Positions 9,354-19,525 of a DNA stretch of 64,000 bases are shown in pieces. This DNA is from Microvenator marinus (lineage in GTDB: Bacteria; Myxococcota_A; Bradymonadia; Bradymonadales; Bradymonadaceae). The notes under the pieces were generated by a model, which made no database searches, was not told where the DNA came from, and saw only the letters and a program-made list of their open reading frames with translations. The DNA is taken from NCBI RefSeq assembly GCF_007993755.1, contig NZ_CP042467.1, positions 1,340,001-1,404,000 on the forward strand. The letters run 5' to 3'. A program made the position numbers and the translations under genes. Each line of letters starts with the position of its first letter. Within the stretch, counting starts at the first letter, position 1.

Positions 9354-11959
9354 AAAAGGCAATACTCACCTTGTGCGTGCTGGCGACTTTTGGGTGCGAG
9401 GACGACCCCGCGGACCCAAAGCCAGACCTCGGAGAAAGCGATATGACCTCTATGGATCAATCCGATGACGGGCCCGCGATGACCGATTGCGAACCAATTC
9501 CTTCCGGTTTTGATTCATGGGAGCACAAAGGGTCCGAAGCGCGTGTTGACGTAGCCCTAGGTTCAGACTGTGAGCGCACCTATACCTTGACCTCAAATGC
9601 ACCGCGGCGAGACAATCTGCCCGAGTCACCGCGACGTATCACCGAAGACCCAAATGCGGCGCACTTGAGGACCGCAAGTCCCATGTTTGATGCGCTCTAC
9701 GCCCTGGCCCTAGAAGAAGTCAGAGAGCTTTCAGTGGACCAGATCCGAGATGGAGCCTTCAACAACGGAGACCCCGTTGATTGTGGTGGTTGTTTTGAGA
9801 CGGGCGCCAAATGGAACTACGTCTGGACGCGTGACACTGCCTATGCGGTGGACCTCGCCCTCGGTGCAGTAGAGCCGCAACGCTCCAAGAACTCTTTGGC
9901 CTTCAAGACTGCCCTTCGAAGGGATACAGGCGAGCGGCAAATCGTTCAGGATACGGGTACCGGCGGGTCCTATCCGATTTCCACGGACCGAGTCTCGTGG
10001 GCGTTGGGCGCACGGTCTGTGCTCTACTCCTTGAGCGAGGCCGAACGAGGCGAGTTTGAGGATTTAATCTGGGAGTCCCTGACCAACACCATCGAACACG
10101 ACCGCGAGGTTGTTTGGGACCCGACGGACGGTCTCTACAGAGGTGAAACCTCCTTCTTAGACTGGCGCGAACAGACCTATCCAGGGTGGACCGCACAAGA
10201 CACGGTTCAGATAGGCATGTCCAAGTCGCTGAGCACCAACATCTTGCATGCGAACGCACTTAGACTCGCGGCGGAGCTAGCCATTCAGCGCGAAGAACCC
10301 GATTTGGCTACGAAGTATTACGAGTGGGCGAGCCTCCTAGACACCGCAATCATCAACACATTTTGGAAGGAAGACGAAGGCCTTTTTCACGCCTACACAC
10401 ACAACGACCTCGCCCCATCTTCGGTGGCGACTTACGATTTGCTAGGCTTATCGCTGGCCATACTGAGCGATGACTTCCCCGGATATTTTTCGACACTGAT
10501 ACTCAACAACTTTCCTCATTATGGGGCAGGCGCGCCGGTTGTTGCACCGCAACAACAGTTCACCCCCATCTACCATAACCGGGGAGAATGGCCCTTTGTG
10601 AGTTCTTATTGGTTACTCGCAGCAGCCAAGGAGAAGCATGCACCCGTGTTCGACAGAATGTTCAATGCGCTCGTCCGAGGTGCGGCGATGAACCTCTCCA
10701 ACATGGAGAATTTCGAGGCTCAAACGGGACTTCCATGGGTTGACGATGGCGAGTATTCCGGACCGGTGGTCAATTCACAGCGCCAACTCTGGAGCGTTGC
10801 AGGGTACCTCGGTATGGTCAACCGTGGGATCTTCGGAATCCAAACCACGGAATTGGGCATAGAATTCAAACCATTCATCAGCAAAGCTGTCGCGGATAAA
10901 TTGTTCGGTGAAAATAGGTCAATTACACTTAATAACTATCCCTTCCGCAACAAAACAATAAATATAACGCTAGAGCTTCCTGACACCATCGATCCGTTAA
11001 TCGAAGACACCCATAACGGCTTTGAGCTTGGTGGCCTGTTTCTCGGGAACGCACTCCTCGGAGGAGGCATTCTCACCCACGAAGGACTTGAGGATGGAAG
11101 TGATGTGCTCATAATTTTACAAGCACATAACCCGGAAGAGCCACAAACAATTAATGTTATTGACCAAGAGAACTGGCGAGCAGTTTTTAAACCACGGCCG
11201 CCAGAAATAGTTTCAGTGAATGAAGACCAGACCTCACTAACCTTGAGCTTCAACGCCTCCGAAGAACTCGTCGAAGACATCTCCTTTACGGTGTATCGAG
11301 ACGGCGTGATGGTCGCTTCAGAAATTGAGGGAGACGCGACAACGTGGGTCGATCCGGCGTTTGACCCTGCTTCCGACCAGACACCTTGTTACACCGTGAG
11401 CACAACGTATCAGGACTCAGGAAATGAGTCACACCCTTCAAAACCTGTGTGTTGGTGGGGTTCAGAATTTGAGCGAGTGAGATCATTCAGCGCTCAAGAG
11501 TTTGAAGTCACCGGAGGCACCCCGGTCACGAATCACGGCCGCTTTCACTATGAAGGCTGGGGAAGCCCTGACCACACCATTTCAGTGCTTGAATTCAGTC
11601 CCAATAAGACGGGCAAGCACCTCCTTCAAGTGGTCTATGGCAACGGTGCCGGCCCGATTAACACAGGAATCACCTGCGGCGTAAAGCGCATCGACGTTAT
11701 CGACACAACCACACAAGAAGCGGTCGGCGCGGGCTACCTGGTGATGCCTCATTTAGGAGATTGGGGTCGGTGGGCTGAATCGAACTTCGTAGCGGTTGAA
11801 CTCAATGAATCGAACACATACGAGATTCGGATTAGTGGTGAGGGGCGCGCTCAAAACATGTCCATCTTGGAGCATTTTGATGCCTACACGGGTGGACTTG
11901 GAGGAGAACAGCCCTTCAACGATGTCAACATCGCCGAGCTGAAAATCCTATCCCTCTAG
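9350..11959 (+). CDS. Secreted lipoprotein, (alpha/alpha)6 glycosidase-like
   Basis: The start at 9350 overlaps the GST stop and gives a lipoprotein signal MKKAILTLCVLATFGC with Cys 16 as the lipidation site, then an Asp-rich linker. Residues about 150-520 look like a six-hairpin glycoside hydrolase: NYVWTRDTAYAVDLALG, SFLDWREQTYPGWTAQD, ALRLAAELAIQREEPDLATKY and WPFVSSYWLLAAAKEKH are typical of glucoamylase/GH63/debranching-type barrels. The C-terminal third has FN3-like and carbohydrate-module-like beta regions (SFTVYRDGVMVASEIEG; GKHLLQVVYGNGAG). It would act on polysaccharide at the outer membrane. The exact GH family is uncertain. It ends overlapping the convergent kinase gene by 12 nt. 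Confidence 0.8.
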   Translation: MKKAILTLCVLATFGCEDDPADPKPDLGESDMTSMDQSDDGPAMTDCEPIPSGFDSWEHKGSEARVDVALGSDCERTYTLTSNAPRRDNLPESPRRITEDPNAAHLRTASPMFDALYALALEEVRELSVDQIRDGAFNNGDPVDCGGCFETGAKWNYVWTRDTAYAVDLALGAVEPQRSKNSLAFKTALRRDTGERQIVQDTGTGGSYPISTDRVSWALGARSVLYSLSEAERGEFEDLIWESLTNTIEHDREVVWDPTDGLYRGETSFLDWREQTYPGWTAQDTVQIGMSKSLSTNILHANALRLAAELAIQREEPDLATKYYEWASLLDTAIINTFWKEDEGLFHAYTHNDLAPSSVATYDLLGLSLAILSDDFPGYFSTLILNNFPHYGAGAPVVAPQQQFTPIYHNRGEWPFVSSYWLLAAAKEKHAPVFDRMFNALVRGAAMNLSNMENFEAQTGLPWVDDGEYSGPVVNSQRQLWSVAGYLGMVNRGIFGIQTTELGIEFKPFISKAVADKLFGENRSITLNNYPFRNKTINITLELPDTIDPLIEDTHNGFELGGLFLGNALLGGGILTHEGLEDGSDVLIILQAHNPEEPQTINVIDQENWRAVFKPRPPEIVSVNEDQTSLTLSFNASEELVEDISFTVYRDGVMVASEIEGDATTWVDPAFDPASDQTPCYTVSTTYQDSGNESHPSKPVCWWGSEFERVRSFSAQEFEVTGGTPVTNHGRFHYEGWGSPDHTISVLEFSPNKTGKHLLQVVYGNGAGPINTGITCGVKRIDVIDTTTQEAVGAGYLVMPHLGDWGRWAESNFVAVELNESNTYEIRISGEGRAQNMSILEHFDAYTGGLGGEQPFNDVNIAELKILSL

Positions 11960-14900
11960 GACTCGGCGAATCGTGGTGAGTAGGGTCTCGGCGGTGTAAG
12001 GCTTCGGCACAAAATCCTTGACCCCGGCGTCAACTGCCTTTGCCACGTTACCATTGGCATCAAGACCACTTGACCCCACAATTTTGACGTCTGGATCTAT
12101 GGATCGAAGCGCCACAATGGTGGCCGGGCCGTCCATGACGGGCATGGCCATATCCGTGATGACGAGCGCTATTTCGTTTCGCTGCTGTGCATAGAGCGAG
12201 ACCGCCTCAGCCCCGTTTTTAGCTAGGATTACCCGATGACCAAATCGCTCTAAAGTGCGCTCGGAGACGTTTCGAATGGTGTCCTCGTCGTCAACTACAA
12301 GAATAAGTTCACCTCGTCCTCGTGGAAGCTGCGTCTGTGCAAGCGCGACCTCTTCGGAGTCCGCACTCGACGCGATTGCGGGGAGGTAGACCTTGAACTT
12401 CGTCCCCTTGCCCTCTTCACTGTAGACATGAATAAAGCCACCGTGCTGAAGAATAATCGAGTGAACCGTTGAGAGCCCAAGACCAGTTCCCTGGCCCACC
12501 TCCTTCGTCGTGAAGAACGGCTCGAACATTCGATCGAGAACCTCAGGAGGCATGCCAGTGCCAGTATCTTCGACCACGATATGCACGTAGGGGCCAGGCG
12601 CCGCCTCGGGATTCATATCCGAATACACTTCATCCAAAACGACGTGCGTAAGGCTCAAGGAGAGCACACCACCGCCTGGCATGGCATCGCGCGCGTTGAT
12701 ACAGAGATTCACCAGAACTTGATGTAGCTGTGTCGGGTCCGCCTGTACTTTCCAGAGGTTCTCTGGGCCTTCGAACCTGAAATCAATGTTCTTTGGGAAG
12801 GTGTCCCTCGCGATCTTTTGAACGTCTTTTGCGACTAACCCAATGTCCACGGGCATATGCCCACCGTCAGCCCCCCGCGCAAACGTGAGCAATTGCCTCA
12901 CCATCGCGGCACCGCGCGCAGCACTCATCTCAATGTTGCTGAGATCGCGAAGTCGGCTCTCGTCGTCTTCGTCTTCCTTGAGCAGCGTTACTGACATCAT
13001 GATTGGCGTCAGCATATTGTTCAGGTCGTGAGCAACGCCGCCGGCGAGCGTTCCTACAGTCTCCATTCGTTGGGCGCGGAGGAACTTCTTCTCCAGGCGC
13101 TTTTTCTCAGAGATGTCGGTATTGATGGCGAGGATTGACTTGGGTGTCCCATCGTCTTCGCGCACAAGAGACCAATGCCCCTCTATCGTCACTGTGGATC
13201 CGTCGCGAGTCTCTTGTTCTAGCTCACCGACCCATTCCCCATTTTTGAGCGTCTCGCCGACGGCCTGATAGAATTGGGCTGGATCTTTGAAAAGCAAACG
13301 GTCCAGCCGCTGCCCCTCCGCCTCTTCCGCTGACCAGCCGTAGAGCCGCTCAGCGCTTTTGTTCCAAAATTGCACACGGTGGTCTAGGTCCCTCACGATA
13401 ATCGCATCCTGAGCTTTATCAAGGAGCGTGGCGAGCTCTTCGAGCCGAGCCTGAGCTCTGCGGGCCCGTGTTATGTCGCTCATGCCTCCGACCATTCTAA
13501 GCGCCCGTCCATCAGCATCGCGAATAATGAAGCCACGGTCAGACACGATGAGCTCGGAGCCATCTTTGTGGATGTAGCGATACTCGTCCGACCATGTGTC
13601 TTTTCCATTTTCGATCGCGTCAAAAATCGCGTTTACGACACGTTCGCGGTCCTCTTCATGGATGTGATCGGTCCATGAAGCCACACCTTCCTCAAGTGTG
13701 TAGCCGAAGAGCCTGACGTAGCCGTCATTCCACCAAACGGCTTCTGTGGTGAGGTCCCAATCCCAGATGGCGTCGTTTGTTGCGTTCGAGAGAATACGGA
13801 ACTTCTCTTCACTGCTCGCGAGCTTCTCCTGATACTCTTTGGATTCGGTGATATCCTGGATGGCACCGTATAGCTCGACAACCTGACCCTGCGTGTTTTT
13901 GCGAGCCTCGGCGATTGTTCGAACCCATTTGATAGTCCCGAGTCGGGAAACAAAACGGACCTCAATTTCGAACGGCTCCGCAGAGCCCATACAGGCAACA
14001 AATGCAGCCTCAACACGCTGGCGATCGCTTGGGTGATAGAAATCCAGAAGGGACTCCAACTTCGGCAGTACGTCCTTTGGTCCAAGATCATGGATTCGGC
14101 GAACCTCGTCAGACCACCAATAGGTCCGCCGCTCCAGGTCCACTCGCCAGGCCCCCAGCTTGGAGACCCTTGAGGCAATGCTCAATACCGTTTCAGACTC
14201 TCGAAGCTCTTCCTCACCTGAAATCTTCTGACAACCAACCTCTAGGATCTGAGCGAAGCGTTCCAAAAGCCTAAGCTCAATCGCCTCGGGTTCGTGCTCG
14301 TAGTGAGGCTCAACTACCAGTACAAAATGAGCTCCCTCGTGTTCGAAGAGATAGTGACACCAGGGAATAGACACGGTGCTCGTTCTCGCCCGAGCGACCG
14401 CCGTTGCCAAACGCGCAAACTCGGTGCATTCGCCTCCTAAGCAACTTATCAGGACGGCCTCGTTGTGGACGACGTAGACCGATGAACGCTTGGTAGGAAG
14501 AAACTCTCGCGTGTCACCGAGCATTTGGTCTACCAACTCCTTTAAGCTTGCGCCGCTGATGATCGAGTGCAGCGAATTGGCCTCCCACTTCAGGAAGGCT
14601 TCGTGAAGATGCTGTTCGGTGACATCCACAACAACGCCCGAAAATCGAAGCTTTCCTTCGGCGTCCATCTCCTCAAGTTCGCCTTGTTCCCGCACCCAGC
14701 GCATAGATCCGTCTTCTAGAATGATTCGGTGCACAATATCGAGTTGGATCTCGCCTCGAATCGCGAGATCATTGAGCTGCTCAAATGGCTCCAAATCGTC
14801 GGGATGCACTCGTACCTTGAAATGCCCATAAGTTACGGGGGTACCTACTTCGTAGCCAAAGATTCGGTACGTCTCATCGGACCAATAGAGATCCCGACTC

Positions 14901-15007
14901 GTAAGGTCCAGCTCCCAACTCCCCATGCGGGCCATGCGTTGAGCCAACCTCAAGTTGCGGGTTATCGAGCGCAGATTTGCGCCCTCTTCGTTCTCGTTTT
15001 GGCCCAT
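11948..15007 (-). CDS. Hybrid sensor histidine kinase (PAS-rich, C-terminal receiver)
   Basis: 1019 residues, soluble. Order: PAS (about 25-135), a GAF-like region (140-255), three further PAS/PAC units (275-385, 395-515, 520-640), HisKA with phospho-acceptor His in GGVAHDLNNMLTP, HATPase (NLCINARDAM, DTGTGMPPE, FEPFFTTKEVGQGTGLGLSTVHS), and a receiver (ILVVDDEDTIRN, phospho-Asp in VITDMAMPVMDGP, Lys in FVPKPYT). No transmembrane segment is seen, so the signal is probably cytoplasmic (redox, gas or small ligand). No separate output regulator lies next to it. It is a close paralogue of the kinase at 15917-19525 from the last PAS onward. Start supported by AGGAGGG 5 nt upstream. Confidence 0.95.
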   Translation of the reverse strand: MGQNENEEGANLRSITRNLRLAQRMARMGSWELDLTSRDLYWSDETYRIFGYEVGTPVTYGHFKVRVHPDDLEPFEQLNDLAIRGEIQLDIVHRIILEDGSMRWVREQGELEEMDAEGKLRFSGVVVDVTEQHLHEAFLKWEANSLHSIISGASLKELVDQMLGDTREFLPTKRSSVYVVHNEAVLISCLGGECTEFARLATAVARARTSTVSIPWCHYLFEHEGAHFVLVVEPHYEHEPEAIELRLLERFAQILEVGCQKISGEEELRESETVLSIASRVSKLGAWRVDLERRTYWWSDEVRRIHDLGPKDVLPKLESLLDFYHPSDRQRVEAAFVACMGSAEPFEIEVRFVSRLGTIKWVRTIAEARKNTQGQVVELYGAIQDITESKEYQEKLASSEEKFRILSNATNDAIWDWDLTTEAVWWNDGYVRLFGYTLEEGVASWTDHIHEEDRERVVNAIFDAIENGKDTWSDEYRYIHKDGSELIVSDRGFIIRDADGRALRMVGGMSDITRARRAQARLEELATLLDKAQDAIIVRDLDHRVQFWNKSAERLYGWSAEEAEGQRLDRLLFKDPAQFYQAVGETLKNGEWVGELEQETRDGSTVTIEGHWSLVREDDGTPKSILAINTDISEKKRLEKKFLRAQRMETVGTLAGGVAHDLNNMLTPIMMSVTLLKEDEDDESRLRDLSNIEMSAARGAAMVRQLLTFARGADGGHMPVDIGLVAKDVQKIARDTFPKNIDFRFEGPENLWKVQADPTQLHQVLVNLCINARDAMPGGGVLSLSLTHVVLDEVYSDMNPEAAPGPYVHIVVEDTGTGMPPEVLDRMFEPFFTTKEVGQGTGLGLSTVHSIILQHGGFIHVYSEEGKGTKFKVYLPAIASSADSEEVALAQTQLPRGRGELILVVDDEDTIRNVSERTLERFGHRVILAKNGAEAVSLYAQQRNEIALVITDMAMPVMDGPATIVALRSIDPDVKIVGSSGLDANGNVAKAVDAGVKDFVPKPYTAETLLTTIRRVLEG

Positions 15008-15201
15008 GAATCCCTCCTAAGGCACAAGGACGCTACTGAATACCTCTAGTCCTTAAGTCTGCGATTCTGAGTGATAAAGTCAATCCGGCTTTCGCGCATG
15101 TTCTGCGCAAACATGGTGCAGTCCAACAGCTTTAGGTAGAAAAAACCACGCGACCTGAGATAGAAGGCCAGCGCTTTGCAAGATTTTGAAAGGATTACCG
15201 C

Positions 15202-15840
15202 ATGAACTCCAGATATGAACAGGTATTTGAAAACAACAAGAAATGGGTAGAAAAAAAGAAGGCGGGCGACGCGGATTTTTTCGTCAAACTCGCTGCGGAG
15301 CAGAACCCGGACTTTCTTTTCATCGGATGTTCGGACTCTCGAGTACCTGCCAACGAAATCATGGGACTTGAGCCAGGTGAAGTCTTCGTCCACCGTAACA
15401 TCGCAAATCTCGTGGTGAATACCGATGTAAACTGCCAATCCGTGATCCAGTATGCGGTCGATGTTCTCAATGTGGACCATATCGTCGTGTGCGGACACTA
15501 CGGCTGCGGAGGCGTTTTGGCCGCCATGCAATCCGCCGACCTCGGGCTCTTAAACGGATGGCTTCGCGAAGTGCGTGACGTCTACAGACTGCACGCGGAG
15601 GAGCTAGACGCCATTGAAGACGTGGACCAGAGGTACCGAAGGCTTGTGGAGCTCAACGTTCGTGAGCAGTGCGCCAATGTCATCAAGACTGCGCAGGTAC
15701 AAAGACAGTTCATGAGTCGCGGCAACCCCAGAGTCCACGGCTGGGTCTACGACCTTGGAGAAGGTCTACTGGTGGATCTCAATATCCCATTCGAGGAAAC
15801 TCTCGAACACGTCCGTAAAATCTATCGGCTTGACCCCTAA
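15202..15840 (+). CDS. Beta-class carbonic anhydrase (cytoplasmic)
   Basis: 212 residues without a signal peptide. Zinc-site motifs are CSDSRVP (Cys, with the Asp-Arg dyad) and VVCGHYGCGGV (His and Cys). The segment GEVFVHRNIANLVVNTD is typical of bacterial beta-CAs. It interconverts CO2 and bicarbonate in the cytoplasm. A second, periplasmic lipoprotein form is present at 56336-57079. AAAGGA lies 7 nt before the ATG. The gene is divergent from the kinase at 11948-15007 and convergent with the one at 15917-19525. Confidence 0.96.
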   Translation: MNSRYEQVFENNKKWVEKKKAGDADFFVKLAAEQNPDFLFIGCSDSRVPANEIMGLEPGEVFVHRNIANLVVNTDVNCQSVIQYAVDVLNVDHIVVCGHYGCGGVLAAMQSADLGLLNGWLREVRDVYRLHAEELDAIEDVDQRYRRLVELNVREQCANVIKTAQVQRQFMSRGNPRVHGWVYDLGEGLLVDLNIPFEETLEHVRKIYRLDP

Positions 15841-15857
15841 TCTATTCAGGAACACTG

Positions 15858-15908
15858 CGTACCGCAAAACGAAAACCAAGACTTTTCGGTACGAATCGTT
15901 CCGTACCG
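15858..15908. repeat. Three-copy CGTACCG palindrome cluster in a convergent intergenic gap
   Basis: CGTACCG occurs at 15858-15864 and 15902-15908, and its reverse complement CGGTACG at 15887-15893. The last two form a 7-bp stem with an 8-nt loop. The cluster fills the gap between the convergent carbonic anhydrase and kinase genes. It has no T-run, so a classic intrinsic terminator is doubtful, but a shared 3'-end RNA structure is possible. Confidence 0.5.
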
Positions 15909-15916
15909 CAAAGCAC

Positions 15917-18900
15917 CTATGACATTTCCAAAACCTGGCGGATCATAACCAGTAGATTATCTGCAGTATAAGGCTTGGCCAGGAAATGCCGAACGCCGGC
16001 CTCAAAAGCAATCGAACGGCTATTGCCCGAATCAAGGCCGGACGAACAAATCACCCGAACGTCAGGATTGATGGATTTTAGTGCCACCACCGTGGTTGGG
16101 CCGTCCATGATGGGCATGGCCATATCCGTGAGGACGAGTGAGATATCCTTTCCGCTGACGGCGTAAATGGAAACAGCCTCAGCTCCGTTCGAAGCGCAGA
16201 GAACGTTGTAGCCGTAATGCTCCAACGTATTCTTCGCCACGTTGCGGATTGGGGCTTCGTCGTCCACAACCAGGATGGTCTCGCCACGGCCACGCGGAAG
16301 CTCCGGCTTTGTGTCCTTTGTGCCAGCGGAGCTCGATTCGAGGGCTGGGAGGAACACCTTAAACGTAGTCCCGCGCTTGACCTCGCTATAGACTCGCAAG
16401 AAGCCACGGTGATTTCGAACGATGGCGTGAACGGTCGAGAGTCCAAGGCCCGTACCCTTCCCGAGTGCTTTGGTGGTGAAGAACGGCTCGAACACACGAT
16501 CCATCGTCTCTTGGGACATGCCAACGCCGGTATCTTCGACCTCCAAAATCACATAGGCACCAATACCCGCGTCGGGATTCATGCCAACGTAGACATCGTC
16601 CAGAACCGCTTGTTTGGCCCGGACGGTCAAGGTACCGCCATTCGTCATGGCATCTCGGGCGTTGACGCAAAGATTCGTCATGAGTTGATGAATCTGGGTT
16701 GGGTCGGCCTCGATATCCCAGAGATTCTCTTCGATATCCAAAACAAGGTCGATATTCTTAGGGAAAGACTCCTTCATCATCAGCATGATTTCGTCGATAA
16801 CTTCCACAGGTTGGACCGTTCGTTTTTCCCCGTCCACACCGCGCGCAAAAGCCAAGAGCTGGCGCACCATATCTGCACCACGCTGAGCACTGGTGCGTAT
16901 CACACCTAGATTGGTAGCTCGCGATGGGTCAGCCTCATCTTCCTCAAGCATGGAGATCGACATCAGAATGGGGGTCAACACGTTGTTCAAGTCGTGCGCA
17001 ATACCACCGGCGAGCGTACCAACGGTTTCGAGACGTTGGGCGCGCATGAATTGCTTCTCGAGGCGTTTCCGGTCCGTGATATTCGTGTTGATCGCCAAGA
17101 TCGCCTTGGGTTTTCCCTCGTCATCTCGGACAAGATTCCACCGCCCTTCTATATCGATCTTATTTCCATCTTTATCGACTTGTTCTAGTTCACCCACCCA
17201 TTCCCCACGGCTCAGCACCGAAGCGGTTGCCTCAAAGAACGGTGCCGGATCCGCATAAATCGCGTTGAAGATCTTCTGCGTAGCAATTTCCTCGGCTGTC
17301 CAACCGTAGAGTAGCTCCGCGCTCCGATTCCAATAGGTGACGTTATGCTCCAGATCGCGGACCAGGATGGCATCTTGAGCACGGTCCAGAAGTTCGGCTT
17401 GCTCACGAAGACGCTCACGCTGCGCACGACTCTCGGTCACGTCTCGGAAATATACCGCGACACCTTCAGCCGAAGGATGAGCCGAGATCTCGAGCCATTT
17501 ATCGATAGCTCCCAGGTACTCTTCGAATCTCTCAGCCTTGTTCGTATCCAAGACGCGTTGATACGCGTTGTAGGACGGGCCGCCAACGGCTTCTGGAAAC
17601 TCAGCCCATACGCTTTTCCCAAGTAGCTCGTCTCGTGTTTTTTGCAGGAGACGCTCCGCCTCGGAGTTCATAAACGTGACTTTCCACTCGGAGTCGAGCG
17701 TCAGGAAAGCATCTGATATCGACTCAAGGGTGCGTGACAATCGCTCAGCCAGAGTTTGCGCCTCGGTCACATCGGCGAAAGCACCGTTGATCTTAATGAT
17801 TTTACCGTCGCCGTCCCGAACTGCCTCACCCAACACTCTGGCGTGCATCCAACGCCCGTCCCATGCCTGCGCACGAAGCTCAAGATCGAAAGGATCACCT
17901 CCCTCCAAACAACGCACCATGGCGTTTTTCAGGGGAGCCTGATCCGATGGATGGTACCTCTTGAGCACGTCGCGTAACTTCGGAGGTTCGCCTGAATATC
18001 CGACCAGTGAGTGTATTGATTCGGACCAGAAGAGCGCTTCGGTCGCAGGGTCGTAGGCCCATCCACCCACACGAGCAAGAGTACCCGCAATTCGCATCAA
18101 AGATGCCTGATCCTCAAGCAATGCAGCCGCTTTACGCTCAGGTGTGATGTTCTGCACGACCGCCACAAGGCTCTTTGGCTTCTGGTCGTAGTCTCTCAAA
18201 CACGACACGCTCACGCGCGCCCAAACTGAAGTACCATCACGATTCACAAATCGCTTTTCGATGGTGTAGTTTTCGCGGTTTCCAGCGACCAAGTCCTTCA
18301 TCCCCTCGTCGCTCATCGAGCGGTCCTCAGGGTGAGTCAGTTCAAGGACACTCATCTTGGAGAGTTCTTCGACCTCGTAGCCAACCATCTCACAATAGGC
18401 TCGGTTCGCTTCCAGATACATCCCCTCCAGGCTCGCTACCGCCATCGGGGAGGCTGCGTCCCTGAAGGTGCTCCGGAATTTTTCTTCGGACTCCTTAATC
18501 TGGCGCTCTCGGAGGTGTCTTTGGAGCGTGATGCGAACGAGGTCAGAGGCACGGTCGATCAACGTTTGGATTTCACGGGTTGGTTCACATTCGTGACTCC
18601 AATAGAGCGCAAATGTAGCCACAACGTCCCCTGACTCGCCGAAAATCGGACGAGACCAACATGCACGGAGGTCAAACTGCTCCACGACAAATCTGAAGTT
18701 GTTCCATAACGGATCGGTTGCAATGGACTTCACAACCACCGGCTCTTTTCGCCACGCCGCCGTTCCACACGAGCCCACATCAGGGCCAATCTCTAGGCCA
18801 TGAACGAGCGCGTTGTATTCGGCAGGTAGGTTGGTTGCCGCCCCGTGCCATAGACGCCCTTCACGCACGAGAAGGATCGAAGACCTGGCCCCGCCGGAAA

Positions 18901-19525
18901 GCTTGTCCACTCCATTTGTAATATCCTCTAGAATGCAATTGAGCGAATGACCCTCGGCGACCTTGGCCAGCATGGACGCTTCCCAATCGAGCCTCTCTAG
19001 TGCCGAATCACGGGCCGTGAGCGTGACCTCTAGCTCCTCCCGCGCGAGGCGCAGTTCCAGCGCTGCCACAACTTTATTGGCTAACATAGCCAATGCATCG
19101 CGCTGCCGAGTAGTGAGAGTCCGCGGTACGTAATCGATGACGCAGAGCGTACCAATCGCCACTCCCTCCGGAGTGCGAAGGAGCGCACCGGCATAGAACC
19201 GGATACCACCATCACGCGTCACATTCTCAAGGCCTTGAACCCTTGGGTCATCTTTAGCGTCAGGAATCTCGAGAAAGGCATCCTGATCGATCGCAAATTT
19301 ACAAAACGATACTGATAACGGAGTTTCTCTGCAGCCTAGACCTTTTTCTGCCTTAAACCATTGCCGCTCTTTTTCAACGATTGAAATGAGCGCAACCGGG
19401 GTCTCACAGATTTGAGCCGCCAACTCGGTAAAATCGTCGAACTCCGCCTCTTTGGGCGTATCGAGCACGCTGTACCGGTAGATGGCGTTAAGCCGTGCCC
19501 CTTCTTGTCCTAAGAAATGTCCCAT
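15917..19525 (-). CDS. Hybrid sensor histidine kinase (GAF/PAS-rich, C-terminal receiver)
   Basis: About 1202 residues, soluble. Order: N-terminal GAF domain (RYSVLDTPKEAEFDDFTELAA, VEKERQWFKAEKGLG), a second GAF-like region, four PAS/PAC units, HisKA with His in GGIAHDLNNVLTP, HATPase (NLCVNARDAM, DTGVGMSQE, FEPFFTTKALGKGTGLGLSTVHA), and a receiver with Asp in VLTDMAMPIMDGP and Lys in FLAKPYT. The start at 19525 was chosen because MGHFLGQEGARLNAI leads straight into the GAF domain and AGAAGGG lies just upstream. A GTG at 19576 would add 17 residues. It is paralogous to the kinase at 11948. Confidence 0.94.
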   Translation of the reverse strand: MGHFLGQEGARLNAIYRYSVLDTPKEAEFDDFTELAAQICETPVALISIVEKERQWFKAEKGLGCRETPLSVSFCKFAIDQDAFLEIPDAKDDPRVQGLENVTRDGGIRFYAGALLRTPEGVAIGTLCVIDYVPRTLTTRQRDALAMLANKVVAALELRLAREELEVTLTARDSALERLDWEASMLAKVAEGHSLNCILEDITNGVDKLSGGARSSILLVREGRLWHGAATNLPAEYNALVHGLEIGPDVGSCGTAAWRKEPVVVKSIATDPLWNNFRFVVEQFDLRACWSRPIFGESGDVVATFALYWSHECEPTREIQTLIDRASDLVRITLQRHLRERQIKESEEKFRSTFRDAASPMAVASLEGMYLEANRAYCEMVGYEVEELSKMSVLELTHPEDRSMSDEGMKDLVAGNRENYTIEKRFVNRDGTSVWARVSVSCLRDYDQKPKSLVAVVQNITPERKAAALLEDQASLMRIAGTLARVGGWAYDPATEALFWSESIHSLVGYSGEPPKLRDVLKRYHPSDQAPLKNAMVRCLEGGDPFDLELRAQAWDGRWMHARVLGEAVRDGDGKIIKINGAFADVTEAQTLAERLSRTLESISDAFLTLDSEWKVTFMNSEAERLLQKTRDELLGKSVWAEFPEAVGGPSYNAYQRVLDTNKAERFEEYLGAIDKWLEISAHPSAEGVAVYFRDVTESRAQRERLREQAELLDRAQDAILVRDLEHNVTYWNRSAELLYGWTAEEIATQKIFNAIYADPAPFFEATASVLSRGEWVGELEQVDKDGNKIDIEGRWNLVRDDEGKPKAILAINTNITDRKRLEKQFMRAQRLETVGTLAGGIAHDLNNVLTPILMSISMLEEDEADPSRATNLGVIRTSAQRGADMVRQLLAFARGVDGEKRTVQPVEVIDEIMLMMKESFPKNIDLVLDIEENLWDIEADPTQIHQLMTNLCVNARDAMTNGGTLTVRAKQAVLDDVYVGMNPDAGIGAYVILEVEDTGVGMSQETMDRVFEPFFTTKALGKGTGLGLSTVHAIVRNHRGFLRVYSEVKRGTTFKVFLPALESSSAGTKDTKPELPRGRGETILVVDDEAPIRNVAKNTLEHYGYNVLCASNGAEAVSIYAVSGKDISLVLTDMAMPIMDGPTTVVALKSINPDVRVICSSGLDSGNSRSIAFEAGVRHFLAKPYTADNLLVMIRQVLEMS

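Noticed and set aside
15046-15531. Minus-strand frame opposite the carbonic anhydrase
   Set aside because: Covers the conserved zinc motifs on the other strand and has no recognisable domain.
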